From assembly GCF_036373705.1 (NCBI RefSeq), contig NC_089863.1, positions 4,423,444 to 4,487,443 of the forward strand: DNA of 64,000 nucleotides, given 5' to 3'. The stretch's first letter is position 1. Each line of letters begins with the position of its first letter. Made by a program: the position numbers and the translations under genes. Source of the stretch: Amia ocellicauda (Eukaryota > Chordata > Actinopteri > Amiiformes > Amiidae). The notes beneath the pieces were generated by a model. That model did not search any database. It saw only the letters and a list, made by a program, of their open reading frames with translations, and had not been told where the DNA came from. Below are positions 9,463 to 22,094 of this stretch, piece by piece.

Positions 9463-9688
9463 GTGTGGAGTAGTGGTTTGGGCTCTGTACCCTGTAGCAC
9501 AGCACGGTGTGTGCAATCTCTGGTACACTTACTACTCTTGAGCAAGGGACTTTAGCTAGATTGCACCAGTTAATGCCCACCCATGCCAATGGGTTAAGTG
9601 TAAGGAAAACAAAATGTGGTAATATCTCGTTAACATCTGTAAGTCACCCTGGCTATGGTGTCTGCTAAGAAATCGAATTAAAAAATAC
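9463..9688 (+). mobile_element. tRNA-derived SINE, degraded, unit 6
   Basis: Type A spacer; CTATGGTG tail form. Confidence 0.78.
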
Positions 9689-10330
9689 GTTGATATGAAT
9701 CTCCATTGATTTATTTCTGTGTTCAACATGTATAATTCATGTATTTATTATTATCTTCTCTCTGCATTTATTTTTAATTCTGCCTTGGATTATCCTCCAT
9801 ACATGTCGCACAAGTGAATGTACAATGCATTCTGGCCCTTCTCATCACTACAACAGGCAAAGCCAAAATATGAAAGAGAAAGTGAGTTGAAAAGGTGAGG
9901 TGGTGTTTTTCTCTTTATATCTCTATTTACAGAGTAGACGAAATGCAGAGGAGGAAATATAAATAGGAAAGAAGAAAAAATGTCAACGAAGAACTGTAAA
10001 TGCACAGAGGGAAATGTGAACATAAAATTGGTATTACATACGGACATACGCTTTTTCTTAGATCTATGTAAAAATGTAATATTTTATAGCATAGAGCGAA
10101 GTAATATGAACTGATACAGAATATTTGAAGAAGTCTAAATACATCTGTTTGTTCAAAACAGAATACACTGTATTGTTCTTGTTGTGAATACATTGGGGTG
10201 GATATATTTACGAATGGTATGGTGGTTGTGATCAAGAAGTGAAAAATGACGACCCCTCGTATGCTTGTGAGGATCTCAGCAGGGCTGTCCTGCGGGCTGA
10301 AAACGGGTCTGGTAGCAGATGAAGGAGCTC

Positions 10331-10403
10331 TGGAGAATGCGGGCATCGGTCCCGCCACCTCTCGCATGCTAAGCGAGCGCTCTACCATCTGAGCTAATAC
10401 CCT
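10331..10403 (-). tRNA. tRNA-Ala (AGC), unit 7, acceptor stem altered by deletion (possible pseudogene)
   Basis: Same deletion junction as unit 3 (after 10398), hence the same A1:C72 and T5:T68 mismatches with G3:U70 kept. The identical junction 6,275 bp away shows duplication after the deletion. Confidence 0.8.
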
Positions 10404-10458
10404 GTTCCAGGACAGAAGAAGCTGTTTCCATCGGATTGCTTGAGTGCGTCCAAACGTG

Positions 10459-10531
10459 GGGCCAGTGGCGCAATGGATAACGCGTCTGACTTCGAATCAG
10501 AAGACTGTAGGTTCGACTCCTACCTGGCTCG
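10459..10531 (+). tRNA. tRNA-Arg (TCG), unit 7, anticodon changed
   Basis: T34 (10492) is the only difference from the reference. Twin of unit 3. Confidence 0.95.
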
Positions 10532-10964
10532 ACAGCATCTACACCCAACTCTCGCTGTTTTCTTCTCATATCTGGCGACCAGCAGCACTACATCATAGTG
10601 TGCCGGACCAGGCATGGGAGGACCATCAAAGTCACCGCTACCACACTCCAATCTCATTCCATGATGATTATCAAACCATTGCACCAGTGTGACTGAGGTG
10701 CAACATACATTCAATGTGTTCATGGCTCCATCTGCTCATTCAATTCAACCTGTACCCGACTGCTGCCTCTCACCTGAACCGTAGTCAACAGAAATGCGCA
10801 CTTGTATCACACCTTGTCGACACTGTTAATGTGTTTTTGACACCCAATATCCTGACATGTTGCTTAATCCGTTTAATCTCAATTCTTTCATAATAAGACT
10901 CTGTTACAATAAGACACTTCCACAAAACTACATTCATTTGAACAGATAATCACTTTTGAATACA

Positions 10965-11189
10965 GTGTGGAGTAGTGGTTTGGGCTCTGTACCCTGTAGC
11001 ACAGCACGGTGTGTGCAATCTCTGGTACACTTACTACTCTTGAGCAAGGGACTTTAGCTAGATTGCACCAGTTAATGCCCACCCATGCCAATGGGTTAAG
11101 TGTAAGGAAAACAAAATGTGGTAATATCTCGTTAACATCTGTAAGTCACCCTGGCTTTGGTGTCTGCTAAGAAATCGAGTTAACGATAT
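10965..11189 (+). mobile_element. tRNA-derived SINE, degraded, unit 7
   Basis: Type B; the tail reads GAGTTAACGATAT, two changes from unit 3, so the twins have begun to diverge. Confidence 0.78.
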
Positions 11190-11305
11190 GTTGATATGAA
11201 TCTCCATTGATTTATTTCTATGCTCAACATGTATAATTAATGTATATATTATTATCTTCTCTCTGCATTTATTTTTAATTCTGCCTTGGATTATCCTCCA
11301 TACAT

Positions 11306-11313
11306 GATAGCCT
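11306..11313. other. 8-bp insertion (GATAGCCT), second copy
   Basis: Matches the insertion at 5031. Confidence 0.85.
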
Positions 11314-11839
11314 GTCGCACAAATGAATGTACAATGCATTCTGGCCCTTCTCATCACTACAACAGGCAAAGCCAAAATATGAAAGAGAACGTGAGTTGAA
11401 AAGGTGAGGTGGTGTTTTTCTCTTTATATCTCTATTTACAGAGTAGACGAAATGCAGAGGAGGAAATATAAATAGGAAAGAAGAAAAAATGTCAACGAAG
11501 AACTGTAAATGCACAGAGGGAAATGTGAACATAAAATTGGTATTACATACGGACATACGCTTTTTCTTAGATCTATGTAAAAATGTAATATTTTATAGCA
11601 TAGAGCGAAGTAATATGAACTGATACAGAATATTTGAAGAAGTCTAAATACATCTGTTTGTTCAAAACAGAATACACTGTATTGTTCTTGTTGTGAATAC
11701 ATTGGGGTGGATATATTTACGAATGGTATGGTGGTTGTGATCAAGAAGTGAAAAACGACGACCCCTCGTATGCTTGTGAGGATCTCAGCAGGGCTGTCCT
11801 GCGGGCTGAAGACAGGTCTGGTAGCAGATGAAGGAGCTC

Positions 11840-11912
11840 TGGAGAATGCGGGCATCGGTCCCGCCACCTCTCGCATGCTAAGCGAGCGCTCTACCATCTG
11901 AGCTAATTCCCC
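11840..11912 (-). tRNA. tRNA-Ala (AGC), unit 8
   Basis: Same 73 nt as the reference. The 3' flank has a CpG to CpA change (GAAGACAGG). Confidence 0.93.
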
Positions 11913-12054
11913 GCTGCTTCCTGTGGCAGCACCGCCCTGTGCAGCGCCGGCTGCAGGTTCGCTCTGAACTTTGCATCCCTTTGGGTGCACTGATACCCTG
12001 TTCCAGGACAGAAGAAGCTGTTTCCATCGGATTGCTTGAGTGCGTCCAAACGTG

Positions 12055-12127
12055 GGGCCAGTGGCGCAATGGATAACGCGTCTGACTTCGAATCAGAAGA
12101 CTGTAGGTTCGACTCCTACCTGGCTCG
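12055..12127 (+). tRNA. tRNA-Arg (TCG), unit 8, anticodon changed
   Basis: T34 (12088) is the only difference from the reference. Twin of unit 4. Last TCG copy in the window. Confidence 0.95.
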
Positions 12128-12560
12128 ACAGCATCTACACCCAACTCTCGCTGTTTTCTTCTCATATCTGGCGACCAGCAGCACTACATCATAGTGTGCC
12201 GGACCAGGCATGGGAGGACCATCAAAGTCACCGCTACCACACTCCAATCTCATTCCATGATGATTATCAAACCATTGCACCAGTGTGACTGAGGTGCAAC
12301 ATACATTCAATGTGTTCATGGCTCCATCTGCTCATTCAATTCAACCTGTACCCGACTGCTGCCTCTCACCTGAACCGTAGTCAACAGAAATGCGCACTTG
12401 TATCACACCTTGTCGACACTGTTAATGTGTCATTGACACCCAATAACCTGACATGTTGCTTAATCCGTTTAATCTCAATTCTTTCATAATAAGACTCTGT
12501 TACAATAAGACACTTCCACAACACTACATTCATTTGAATAGACAATCACTTTTGAATACA

Positions 12561-12786
12561 GTGTGGAGTAGTGGTTTGGGCTCTGTACCCTGTCGCACAG
12601 CACGGTGTGTGCAATCTCTGGTACACTTACTACTCTTGAGCAAGGGACTTTAGCTAGATTGCACCAGTTAATGCCCACCCATGCCAATGGGTTAAGTGTA
12701 AGGAAAACAAAATGTGGTAATATCTCGTTAACATCTGTAAGTCACCCTGGCTTTGGTGTCTGCTAAGAAATCGAATTAAAAAATAC
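12561..12786 (+). mobile_element. tRNA-derived SINE, degraded, unit 8
   Basis: Type A with CTGTCGCACAG, like units 0 and 4. Confidence 0.78.
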
Positions 12787-13428
12787 GTTGATATGAATCT
12801 CCATTGATTTATTTCTATGTTCAACATGTATAATTCATGTATTTATTATTATCTTCTCTCTGCATTTATTTTTAATTCTGCCTTGGATTATCCTACATAC
12901 ATGTCGCACAAGTGAATGTACAATGCATTCTGGCCCTTCTCATCACTACAACAAGCAAAGGCAAAATATGAAAGAGAACGTGAGTTGAAAAGGTGAGGTG
13001 GTGTTTTTCTCTTTATATCTCTATTTACAGAGTAGACGAAATGCAGAGGAGGAAATATAAATAGAAAAGAAGAAAAAATGTCAACGAAGAACTGTAAATG
13101 CACAGAGGGAAATGTGAACATAAAATTGGTATTACATACGGACATACGTTTTTTCTTAGATCTATGTAAAAATGTAATATTTTATAGCATAGAGCGAAGT
13201 AATATGAACTGATACAGAATATTTGATGAAGTCTAAATACATCTGTTTGTTCAAAACAGAATACACTGTATTGTTCTTGTTGTGAATACATTGGGGTGGA
13301 TATATTTACGAATGGTATGGTGGTTGTGATCAAGAAGTGAAAAATGACGACCCCTCGTATGCTTGTGAGGATCTCAGCAGGGCTGTCCTGCGGGCTGAAG
13401 ACGGGTCTGGTAGCAGATGAAGGAGCTC

Positions 13429-13501
13429 TGGAGAATGCGGGCATCGGTCCCGCCACCTCTCGCATGCTAAGCGAGCGCTCTACCATCTGAGCTAATTCCC
13501 C
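13429..13501 (-). tRNA. tRNA-Ala (AGC), unit 9
   Basis: Same 73 nt as the reference. Confidence 0.93.
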
Positions 13502-13643
13502 GCTGCTTCCTGTGGCAGCACCGCCCTGTGCAGCGCCGGCTGCAGGTTCGCTCTGAACTTTGCATCCCTTTGGGTGCACTGATACCCTGTTCCAGGACAG
13601 AAGAAGCAGTTTCCATCGGATTGCTTGAGTGCGTCCAAACGTG

Positions 13644-13716
13644 GGGCCAGTGGCGCAATGGATAACGCGTCTGACTACGAATCAGAAGACTGTAGGTTCG
13701 ACTCCTACCTGGCTCG
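13644..13716 (+). tRNA. tRNA-Arg (ACG), unit 9
   Basis: Same 73 nt as the reference. A private GTGCTGGACC lies in the 3' spacer. Confidence 0.95.
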
Positions 13717-14149
13717 ACAGCATCTACACCCAACTCTCGCTGTTTTCTTCTCATATCTGGCGACCAGCAGCACTACATCATAGTGTGCTGGACCAGGCAT
13801 GGGAGGACCATCAAAGTCACCGCTACCACACTCCAATCTCATTCCATGATGATTATCAAACCATTGCACCAGTGTGACTGAGGTGCAACATACATTCAAT
13901 GTGTTCATGGCTCCATCTGCTCATTCAATTCAACCTGTACCCGACTGCTGCCTCTCACCTGAACCGTAGTCAACAGAAATGCGCACTTGTATCACACCTT
14001 GTCGACACTGTTAATGTGTCATTGACACCCAATATCCTGACATGTTGCTTAATCCGTTTAATCTCAATTCTTTCATAATAAGACTCTGTTACAATAAGAC
14101 ACTTCCACAACACTACATTCATTTGAATAGACAATCACTTTTGAATACA

Positions 14150-14375
14150 GTGTGGAGTAGTGGTTTGGGCTCTGTACCCTGTAGCACAGCACGGTGTGTG
14201 CAATCTCTGGTACACTTACTACTCTTGAGCAAGGGACTTTAGCTAGATTGCACCAGTTAATGCCCACCCATGCCAATGGGTTAAGTGTAAGGAAAACAAA
14301 ATGTGGTAATATCTCGTTAACATCTGTAAGTCACCCTGGCTATGGTGTCTGCTAAGAAATCGAATTAAAAAATAC
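14150..14375 (+). mobile_element. tRNA-derived SINE, degraded, unit 9
   Basis: Type A; from here rightward all copies have CTATGGTG. Confidence 0.78.
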
Positions 14376-15017
14376 GTTGATATGAATCTCCATTGATTTA
14401 TTTCTGTGTTCAACATGTATAATTCATGTATTTATTATTATCTTCTCTCTGCATTTATTTTTAATTCTGCCTTGGATTATCCTCCATACATGTCGCACAA
14501 ATGAATGTACAATGCATTCTGGCCCTTCTCATCACTACAACAAGCAAAGGCAAAATATGAAAGAGAACGTGAGTTGAAAAGGTGAGGTGGTGTTTTTCTC
14601 TTTATATCTCTATTTACAGAGTAGACGAAATGCAGAGGAGGAAATATAAATAGAAAAGAAGAAAAAATGTCAACGAAGAAATGTAAAGGCACAGAGGGAA
14701 ATGTGAACATAAAATTGGTATTACATACGGACATACGTTTTTTCTTAGATCTATGTAAAAATGTAATATTTTATAGCATAGAGCGAAGTAATATGAACTG
14801 ATACAGAATATTAGATGAAGTCTAAATACATCTGTTTGTTCAAAACAGAATACACTGTATTGTTCTTGTTGTGAATACATTGGGGTGGATATATTTACGA
14901 ATGGTATGGTGGTTGTGATCAAGAAGTGAAAAATGACGACCCCTCGTATGCTTGTGAGGATCTCAGCAGGGCTGTCCTGCGGGCTGAAGACGGGTCTGGT
15001 AGCAGATGAAGGAGCTC

Positions 15018-15090
15018 TGGAGAATGCGGGCATCGGTCCCGCCACCTCTCGCATGCTAAGCGAGCGCTCTACCATCTGAGCTAATTCCCC
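15018..15090 (-). tRNA. tRNA-Ala (AGC), unit 10
   Basis: Same 73 nt as the reference. Spacer to its left has GAAGAAATGTAAAGG, shared with unit 12. Confidence 0.93.
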
Positions 15091-15232
15091 GCTGCTTCCT
15101 GTGGCAGCACCGCCCTGTGCAGCGCCGGCTGCAGGTTCGCTCTGAACTTTGCATCCCTTTGGGTTCACTGATACCCTGTTCCAGGACAGAAGAAGCTGTT
15201 TCCATCGGATTGCTTGAGTGCGTCCAAACGTG

Positions 15233-15305
15233 GGGCCAGTGGCGCAATGGATAACGCGTCTGACTACGAATCAGAAGACTGTAGGTTCGACTCCTACCTG
15301 GCTCG
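15233..15305 (+). tRNA. tRNA-Arg (ACG), unit 10
   Basis: Same 73 nt as the reference. Confidence 0.95.
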
Positions 15306-15738
15306 ACAGCATCTACAACCAACTCTCACTGTTTTCTTCTCATATCTGGCGACCAGCAGCACTACATCATAGTGTGCCGGACCAGGCATGGGAGGACCAT
15401 CAAAGTCACCGCTACCACACTCCAATCTCATTCCATGATGATTATCAAACCATTGCACCAGTGTGACTGAGGTGCAACATACATTCAATGTGTTCATGGC
15501 TCCATCTGCTCATTCAATTCAACCTGTACCCGACTGCTGCCTCTCACCTGAAACGTAGTCAACAGAAATGCGCACTTGTATCACACCTTGTCGACACTGT
15601 TAATGTGTCATTGACACCCAATATCCTGACATGTTGCTTAATCCGTTTAATCTCAATTCTTTCATAATAAGACTCTGTTACAATAAGACACTTCCACAAC
15701 ACTACATTCATTTGAATAGACAATCACTTTTGAATACA

Positions 15739-15964
15739 GTGTGGAGTAGTGGTTTGGGCTCTGTACCCTGTAGCACAGCACGGTGTGTGCAATCTCTGGT
15801 ACACTTACTACTCTTGAGCAAGGGACTTTAGCTAGATTGCACCAGTTAATGCCCACCCATGCCAATGGGTTAAGTGTAAGGAAAACAAAATGTGGTAATA
15901 TCTCGTTAACATCTGTAAGTCACCCTGGCTATGGTGTCTGCTAAGAAATCGAATTAAAAAATAC
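15739..15964 (+). mobile_element. tRNA-derived SINE, degraded, unit 10
   Basis: Type A spacer. Confidence 0.78.
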
Positions 15965-16606
15965 GTTGATATGAATCTCCATTGATTTATTTCTGTGTTC
16001 AACATGTATAATTCATGTATTTATTATTATCTTCTCTCTGCATTTATTTTTAATTCTGCCTTGGATTATCCTCCATACATGTCGCACAAATGAATGTACA
16101 ATGCATTCTGGCCCTTCTCATCACTACAACAAGCAAAGGCAAAATATGAAAGAGAACGTGAGTTGAAAAGGTGAGGTGGTGTTTTTCTCTTTATATCTCT
16201 ATTTACAGAGTAGACGAAATGCAGAGGAGGAAATATAAATAGAAAAGAAGAAAAAATGTCAACGAAGAACTGTAAAGGCACAGAGGGAAATGTGAACATA
16301 AAATTGGTATTACATACGGACATACGATTTTTCTTAGATCTATGTAAAAATGTAATATTTTATAGCATAGAGCGAAGTAATATGAACTGAAACAGAATAT
16401 TAGATGAAGTCTAAATACATCTGTTTGTTCAAAACAGAATACACTGTTTGGTTCTTGTTGTGAATACATTGGGGTGGATATATTTACGAATGGTATGGTG
16501 GTTGTGATCAAGAAGTGAAAAATGATGACCTCTCGTATGCTTGTGAGGATCTCAGCAGGGCTGTCCTGCGGGCTGACGACGGGTCTGGTAGCAGATGAAG
16601 GAGCTC

Positions 16607-16679
16607 TGGAGAATGCGGGCATCGGTCCCGCCACCTCTCGCATGCTAAGCGAGCGCTCTACCATCTGAGCTAATTCCCC
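16607..16679 (-). tRNA. tRNA-Ala (AGC), unit 11
   Basis: Same 73 nt as the reference. The left spacer carries part of a divergent haplotype (GGTTCTTG, GATGACCTC), shared with unit 13. Confidence 0.93.
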
Positions 16680-16821
16680 GCTGCTTCCTGTGGCAGCACC
16701 GCCCTGTGCAGCGCCGGCTGCAGGTTCGCTCTGAACTTTGCATCCCTTTGGGTGCACTGATACCCTGTTCCAGGACAGAAGAAGCAGTTTCCATCGGATT
16801 GCTTGAGTGCGTCCAAACGTG

Positions 16822-16894
16822 GGGCCAGTGGCGCAATGGATAACGCGTCTGACTACGAATCAGAAGACTGTAGGTTCGACTCCTACCTGGCTCG
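16822..16894 (+). tRNA. tRNA-Arg (ACG), unit 11
   Basis: Same 73 nt as the reference. Last unit with the ACACCC/CTCGCTG 3' flank. Confidence 0.95.
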
Positions 16895-17327
16895 ACAGCA
16901 TCTACACCCAACTCTCGCTGTTTTCTTCTCATATCTGGCGACCAGCAGCACTACATCATAGTGTGCCGGACCAGGCATGGGAGGACCATCAAAGTCACCG
17001 CTACCACACTCCAATCTCATTCCATGATGATTATCAAACCATTGCACCAGTGTGACTGAGGTGCAACATACATTCAATGTGTTCATGGCTCCATCTGCTC
17101 ATTCAATTCAACCTGTACCCGACTGCTGCCTCTCACCTGAACCGTAGTCAACAGAAATGCGCACTTGTATCACACCTTGTCGACACTGTTAATGTGTCAT
17201 TGACACCCAATATCCTGACATGTTGCTTAATCCGTTTAATCTCAATTCTTTCATAATAAGACTCTGTTACAATAAGACACTTCCACAACACTACATTCAT
17301 TTGAATAGACAATCACTTTTGAATACA

Positions 17328-17553
17328 GTGTGGAGTAGTGGTTTGGGCTCTGTACCCTGTAGCACAGCACGGTGTGTGCAATCTCTGGTACACTTACTAC
17401 TCTTGAGCAAGGGACTTTAGCTAGATTGCACCAGTTAATGCCCACCCATGCCAATGGGTTAAGTGTAAGGAAAACAAAATGTGGTAATATCTCGTTAACA
17501 TCTGTAAGTCACCCTGGCTATGGTGTCTGCTAAGAAATCGAATTAAAAAATAC
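17328..17553 (+). mobile_element. tRNA-derived SINE, degraded, unit 11
   Basis: Type A spacer. Confidence 0.78.
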
Positions 17554-18195
17554 GTTGATATGAATCTCCATTGATTTATTTCTGTGTTCAACATGTATAA
17601 TTCATGTATTTATTATTATCTTCTCTCTGCATTTATTTTTAATTCTGCCTTGGATTATCCTCCATACATGTCGCACAAATGAATGTACAATGCATTCTGG
17701 CCCTTCTCATCACTACAACAAGCAAAGGCAAAATATGAAAGAGAACGTGAGTTGAAAAGGTGAGGTGGTGTTTTTCTCTTTATATCTCTATTTACAGAGT
17801 AGACGAAATGCAGAGGAGGAAATATAAATAGAAAAGAAGAAAAAATGTCAACGAAGAAATGTAAAGGCACAGAGGGAAATGTGAACATAAAATTGGTATT
17901 ACATACGGACATACGTTTTTTCTTAGATCTATGTAAAAATGTAATATTTTATAGCATAGAGCGAAGTAATATGAACTGATACAGAATATTAGATGAAGTC
18001 TAAATACATCTGTTTGTTCAAAACAGAATACACTGTATTGTTCTTGTTGTGAATACATTGGGGTGGATATATTTACGAATGGTATGGTGGTTGTGATCAA
18101 GAAGTGAAAAATGACGACCCCTCGTATGCTTGTGAGGATCTCAGCAGGGCTGTCCTGCGGGCTGAAGTCGGGTCTGGTAGCAGATGAAGGAGCTC

Positions 18196-18268
18196 TGGAG
18201 AATGCGGGCATCGGTCCCGCCACCTCTCGCATGCTAAGCGAGCGCTCTACCATCTGAGCTAATTCCCC
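18196..18268 (-). tRNA. tRNA-Ala (AGC), unit 12
   Basis: Same 73 nt as the reference. Private GAAGTCGGG in the 3' flank. Confidence 0.93.
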
Positions 18269-18410
18269 GCTGCTTCCTGTGGCAGCACCGCCCTGTGCAG
18301 CGCCGGCTGCAGGTTCGCTCTGAACTTTGCATCCCTTTGGGTTCACTGATACCCTGTTCCAGGACAGAAGAAGCTGTTTCCATCGGATTGCTTGAGTGCG
18401 TCCAAACGTG

Positions 18411-18483
18411 GGGCCAGTGGCGCAATGGATAACGCGTCTGACTACGAATCAGAAGACTGTAGGTTCGACTCCTACCTGGCTCG
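18411..18483 (+). tRNA. tRNA-Arg (ACG), unit 12
   Basis: Same 73 nt as the reference. Confidence 0.95.
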
Positions 18484-18916
18484 ACAGCATCTACAACCAA
18501 CTCTCACTGTTTTCTTCTCATATCTGGCGACCAGCAGCACTACATCATAGTGTGCCGGACCAGGCATGGGAGGACCATCAAAGTCACCGCTACCACACTC
18601 CAATCTCATTCCATGATGATTATCAAACCATTGCACCAGTGTGACTGAGGTGCAACATACATTCAATGTGTTCATGGCTCCATCTGCTCATTCAATTCAA
18701 CCTGTACCCGACTGCTGCCTCTCACCTGAAACGTAGTCAACAGAAATGCGCACTTGTATCACACCTTGTCGACACTGTTAATGTGTCATTGACACCCAAT
18801 ATCCTGACATGTTGCTTAATCCGTTTAATCTCAATTCTTTCATAATAAGACTCTGTTACAATAAGACACTTCCACAACACTACATTCATTTGAATAGACA
18901 ATCACTTTTGAATACA

Positions 18917-19142
18917 GTGTGGAGTAGTGGTTTGGGCTCTGTACCCTGTAGCACAGCACGGTGTGTGCAATCTCTGGTACACTTACTACTCTTGAGCAAG
19001 GGACTTTAGCTAGATTGCACCAGTTCATGCCCACCCATGCCAATGGGTTAAGTGTAAGGAAAACAAAATGTGGTAATATCTCGTTAACATCTGTAAGTCA
19101 CCCTGGCTATGGTGTCTGCTAAGAAATCGAATTAAAAAATAC
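18917..19142 (+). mobile_element. tRNA-derived SINE, degraded, unit 12
   Basis: Type A; CAGTTCATGCCC in the body, shared only with unit 16. Confidence 0.78.
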
Positions 19143-19784
19143 GTTGATATGAATCTCCATTGATTTATTTCTGTGTTCAACATGTATAATTCATGTATTT
19201 ATTATTATCTTCTCTCTGCATTTATTTTTAATTCTGCCTTGGATTATCCTCCATACATGTCGCACAAATGAATGTACAATGCATTCTGGCCCTTCTCATC
19301 ACTACAACAAGCAAAGGCAAAATATGAAAGAGAACGTGAGTTGAAAAGGTGAGGTGGTGTTTTTCTCTTTATATCTCTATTTACAGAGTAGACGAAATGC
19401 AGAGGAGGAAATATAAATAGAAAAGAAGAAAAAATGTCAACGAAGAACTGTAAAGGCACAGAGGGAAATGTGAACATAAAATTGGTATTACATACGGACA
19501 TACGATTTTTCTTAGATCTATGTAAAAATGTAATATTTTATAGCATAGAGCGAAGTAATATGAACTGAAACAGAATATTAGATGAAGTCTAAATACATCT
19601 GTTTGTTCAAAACAGAATACACTGTTTGGTTCTTGTTGTGAATACATTGGGGTGGATATATTTACGAATGGTATGGTGGTTGTGATCAAGAAGTGAAAAA
19701 TGATGACCTCTCGTATGCTTGTGAGGATCTCAGCAGGGCTGTCCTGCGGGCTGACGACGGGTCTGGTAGCAGATGAAGGAGCTC

Positions 19785-19857
19785 TGGAGAATGCGGGCAT
19801 CGGTCCCGCCACCTCTCGCATGCTAAGCGAGCGCTCTACCATCTGAGCTAATTCCCC
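19785..19857 (-). tRNA. tRNA-Ala (AGC), unit 13
   Basis: Same 73 nt as the reference. Confidence 0.93.
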
Positions 19858-19999
19858 GCTGCTTCCTGTGGCAGCACCGCCCTGTGCAGCGCCGGCTGCA
19901 GGTTCGCTCTGAACTTTGCATCCCTTTGGGTTCACTGATACCCTGTTCCAGGACAGAAGAAGCTGTTTCCATCGGATTGCTTGAGTGCGTCCAAACGTG

Positions 20000-20072
20000 G
20001 GGCCAGTGGCGCAATGGATAACGCGTCTGACTACGAATCAGAAGACTGTAGGTTCGACTCCTACCTGGCTCG
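20000..20072 (+). tRNA. tRNA-Arg (ACG), unit 13
   Basis: Same 73 nt as the reference. 3' spacer has ATTATGAAACCAATGC, shared with units 15, 18 and 23. Confidence 0.95.
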
Positions 20073-20505
20073 ACAGCATCTACAACCAACTCTCACTGTT
20101 TTCTTCTCATATCTGGCGACCAGCAGCACTACATCATAGTGTGCCGGACCAGGCATGGGAGGACCATCAAAGTCACCGCTACCACACTCCAATCTCATTC
20201 CATGATGATTATGAAACCAATGCACCAGTGTGACTGAGGTGCAACATACATTCAATGTCTTCATGGCTCCATCTGCTCATTCAATTCAACCTGTACCCGA
20301 CTGCTGCCTCTCACCTGAAACGTAGTCAACAGAAATGCGCACTTGTATCACACCTTGTCGACACTGTTAATGTGTCATTGACACCCAATAACCTGACATG
20401 TTGCTTAATCCGTTTAATCTCAATTCTTTCATAATAAGACTCTGTTACAATAAGACACTTCCACAACACTACATTCATTTGAACAGATAATCACTTTTGA
20501 ATACA

Positions 20506-20731
20506 GTGTGGAGTAGTGGTTTGGGCTCTGTACCCTGTAGCACAGCACGGTGTGTGCAATCTCTGGTACACTTACTACTCTTGAGCAAGGGACTTTAGCT
20601 AGATTGCACCAGTTAATGCCCACCCATGCCAATGGGTTAAGTGTAAGGAAAACAAAATGTGGTAATATCTCGTTAACATCTGTAAGTCACCCTGGCTATG
20701 GTGTCTGCTAAGAAATCGAATTAAAAAATAT
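20506..20731 (+). mobile_element. tRNA-derived SINE, degraded, unit 13
   Basis: Type B; first B copy with the CTATGGTG tail. Confidence 0.78.
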
Positions 20732-21373
20732 GTTGATATGAATCTCCATTGATTTATTTCTGTGTTCAACATGTATAATTCATGTATTTATTATTATCTT
20801 CTCTCTGCATTTATTTTTAATTCTGCCTTGGATTATCCTCCATACATGTCGCACAAATGAATGTACAATGCATTCTGGCCCTTCTCATCACTACAACAAG
20901 CAAAGGCAAAATATGAAAGAGAACGTGAGTTGAAAAGGTGAGGTGGTGTTTTTCTCTTTATATCTCTATTTACAGAGTAGACGAAATGCAGAGGAGGAAA
21001 TATAAATAGAAAAGAAGAAAAAATGTCAACGAAGAACTGTAAATGCACAGAGGGAAATGTGAACATAAAATTGGTATTACATACGGACATACGTTTTTTC
21101 TTAGATCTATGTAAAAATGTAATATTTTATAGCATAGAGCGAAGTAATATGAACTGATACAGAATATTAGATGAAGTCTAAATACATCTGTTTGTTCAAA
21201 ACAGAATACACTGTATTGTTCTTGTTGTGAATACATTGGGGTGGATATATTTACGAATGGTATGGTGGTTGTGATCAAGAAGTGAAAAATGATGACCCCT
21301 CGTATGCTTGTGAGGATCTCAGCAGGGCTGTCCTGCGGGCTGACGACGGGTCTGGTAGCAGATGAAGGAGCTC

Positions 21374-21446
21374 TGGAGAATGCGGGCATCGGTCCCGCCA
21401 CCTCTCGCATGCTAAGCGAGCGCTCTACCATCTGAGCTAATTCCCC
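21374..21446 (-). tRNA. tRNA-Ala (AGC), unit 14
   Basis: Same 73 nt as the reference. Confidence 0.93.
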
Positions 21447-21588
21447 GCTGCTTCCTGTGGCAGCACCGCCCTGTGCAGCGCCGGCTGCAGGTTCGCTCTG
21501 AACTTTGCATCCCTTTGGGTTCACTGATACCCTGTTCCAGGACAGAAGAAGCTGTTTCCATCGGATTGCTTGAGTGCGTCCAAACGTG

Positions 21589-21661
21589 GGGCCAGTGGCG
21601 CAATGGATAACGCGTCTGACTACGAATCAGAAGACTGTAGGTTCGACTCCTACCTGGCTCG
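21589..21661 (+). tRNA. tRNA-Arg (ACG), unit 14
   Basis: Same 73 nt as the reference. Confidence 0.95.
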
Positions 21662-22094
21662 ACAGCATCTACAACCAACTCTCACTGTTTTCTTCTCATA
21701 TCTGGCGACCAGCAGCACTACATCATAGTGTGCCGGACCAGGCATGGGAGGACCATCAAAGTCACCGCTACCACACTCCAATCTCATTCCATGATGATTA
21801 TCAAACCATTGCACCAGTGTGACTGAGGTGCAACATACATTCAATGTCTTCATGGCTCCATCTGCTCATTCAATTCAACCTGTACCCGACTGCTGCCTCT
21901 CACCTGAAACGTAGTCAACAGAAATGCGCACTTGTATCACACCTTGTCGACACTGTTAATGTGTCATTGACACCCAATATCCTGACATGTTGCTTAATCC
22001 GTTTAATCTCAATTCTTTCATAATAAGACTCTGTTACAATAAGACACTTCCACAACACTACATTCATTTGAATAGACAATCACTTTTGAATACA

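Larger units (their letters stand above)
10325..13630. repeat. Higher-order repeat block, right copy (units 7 to 9)
   Basis: Second copy of the block at 4050. A few changes separate them (SINE tail at 11183-11189, and C3 in tRNA-Arg of unit 5 against G3 in unit 9). Confidence 0.85.
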
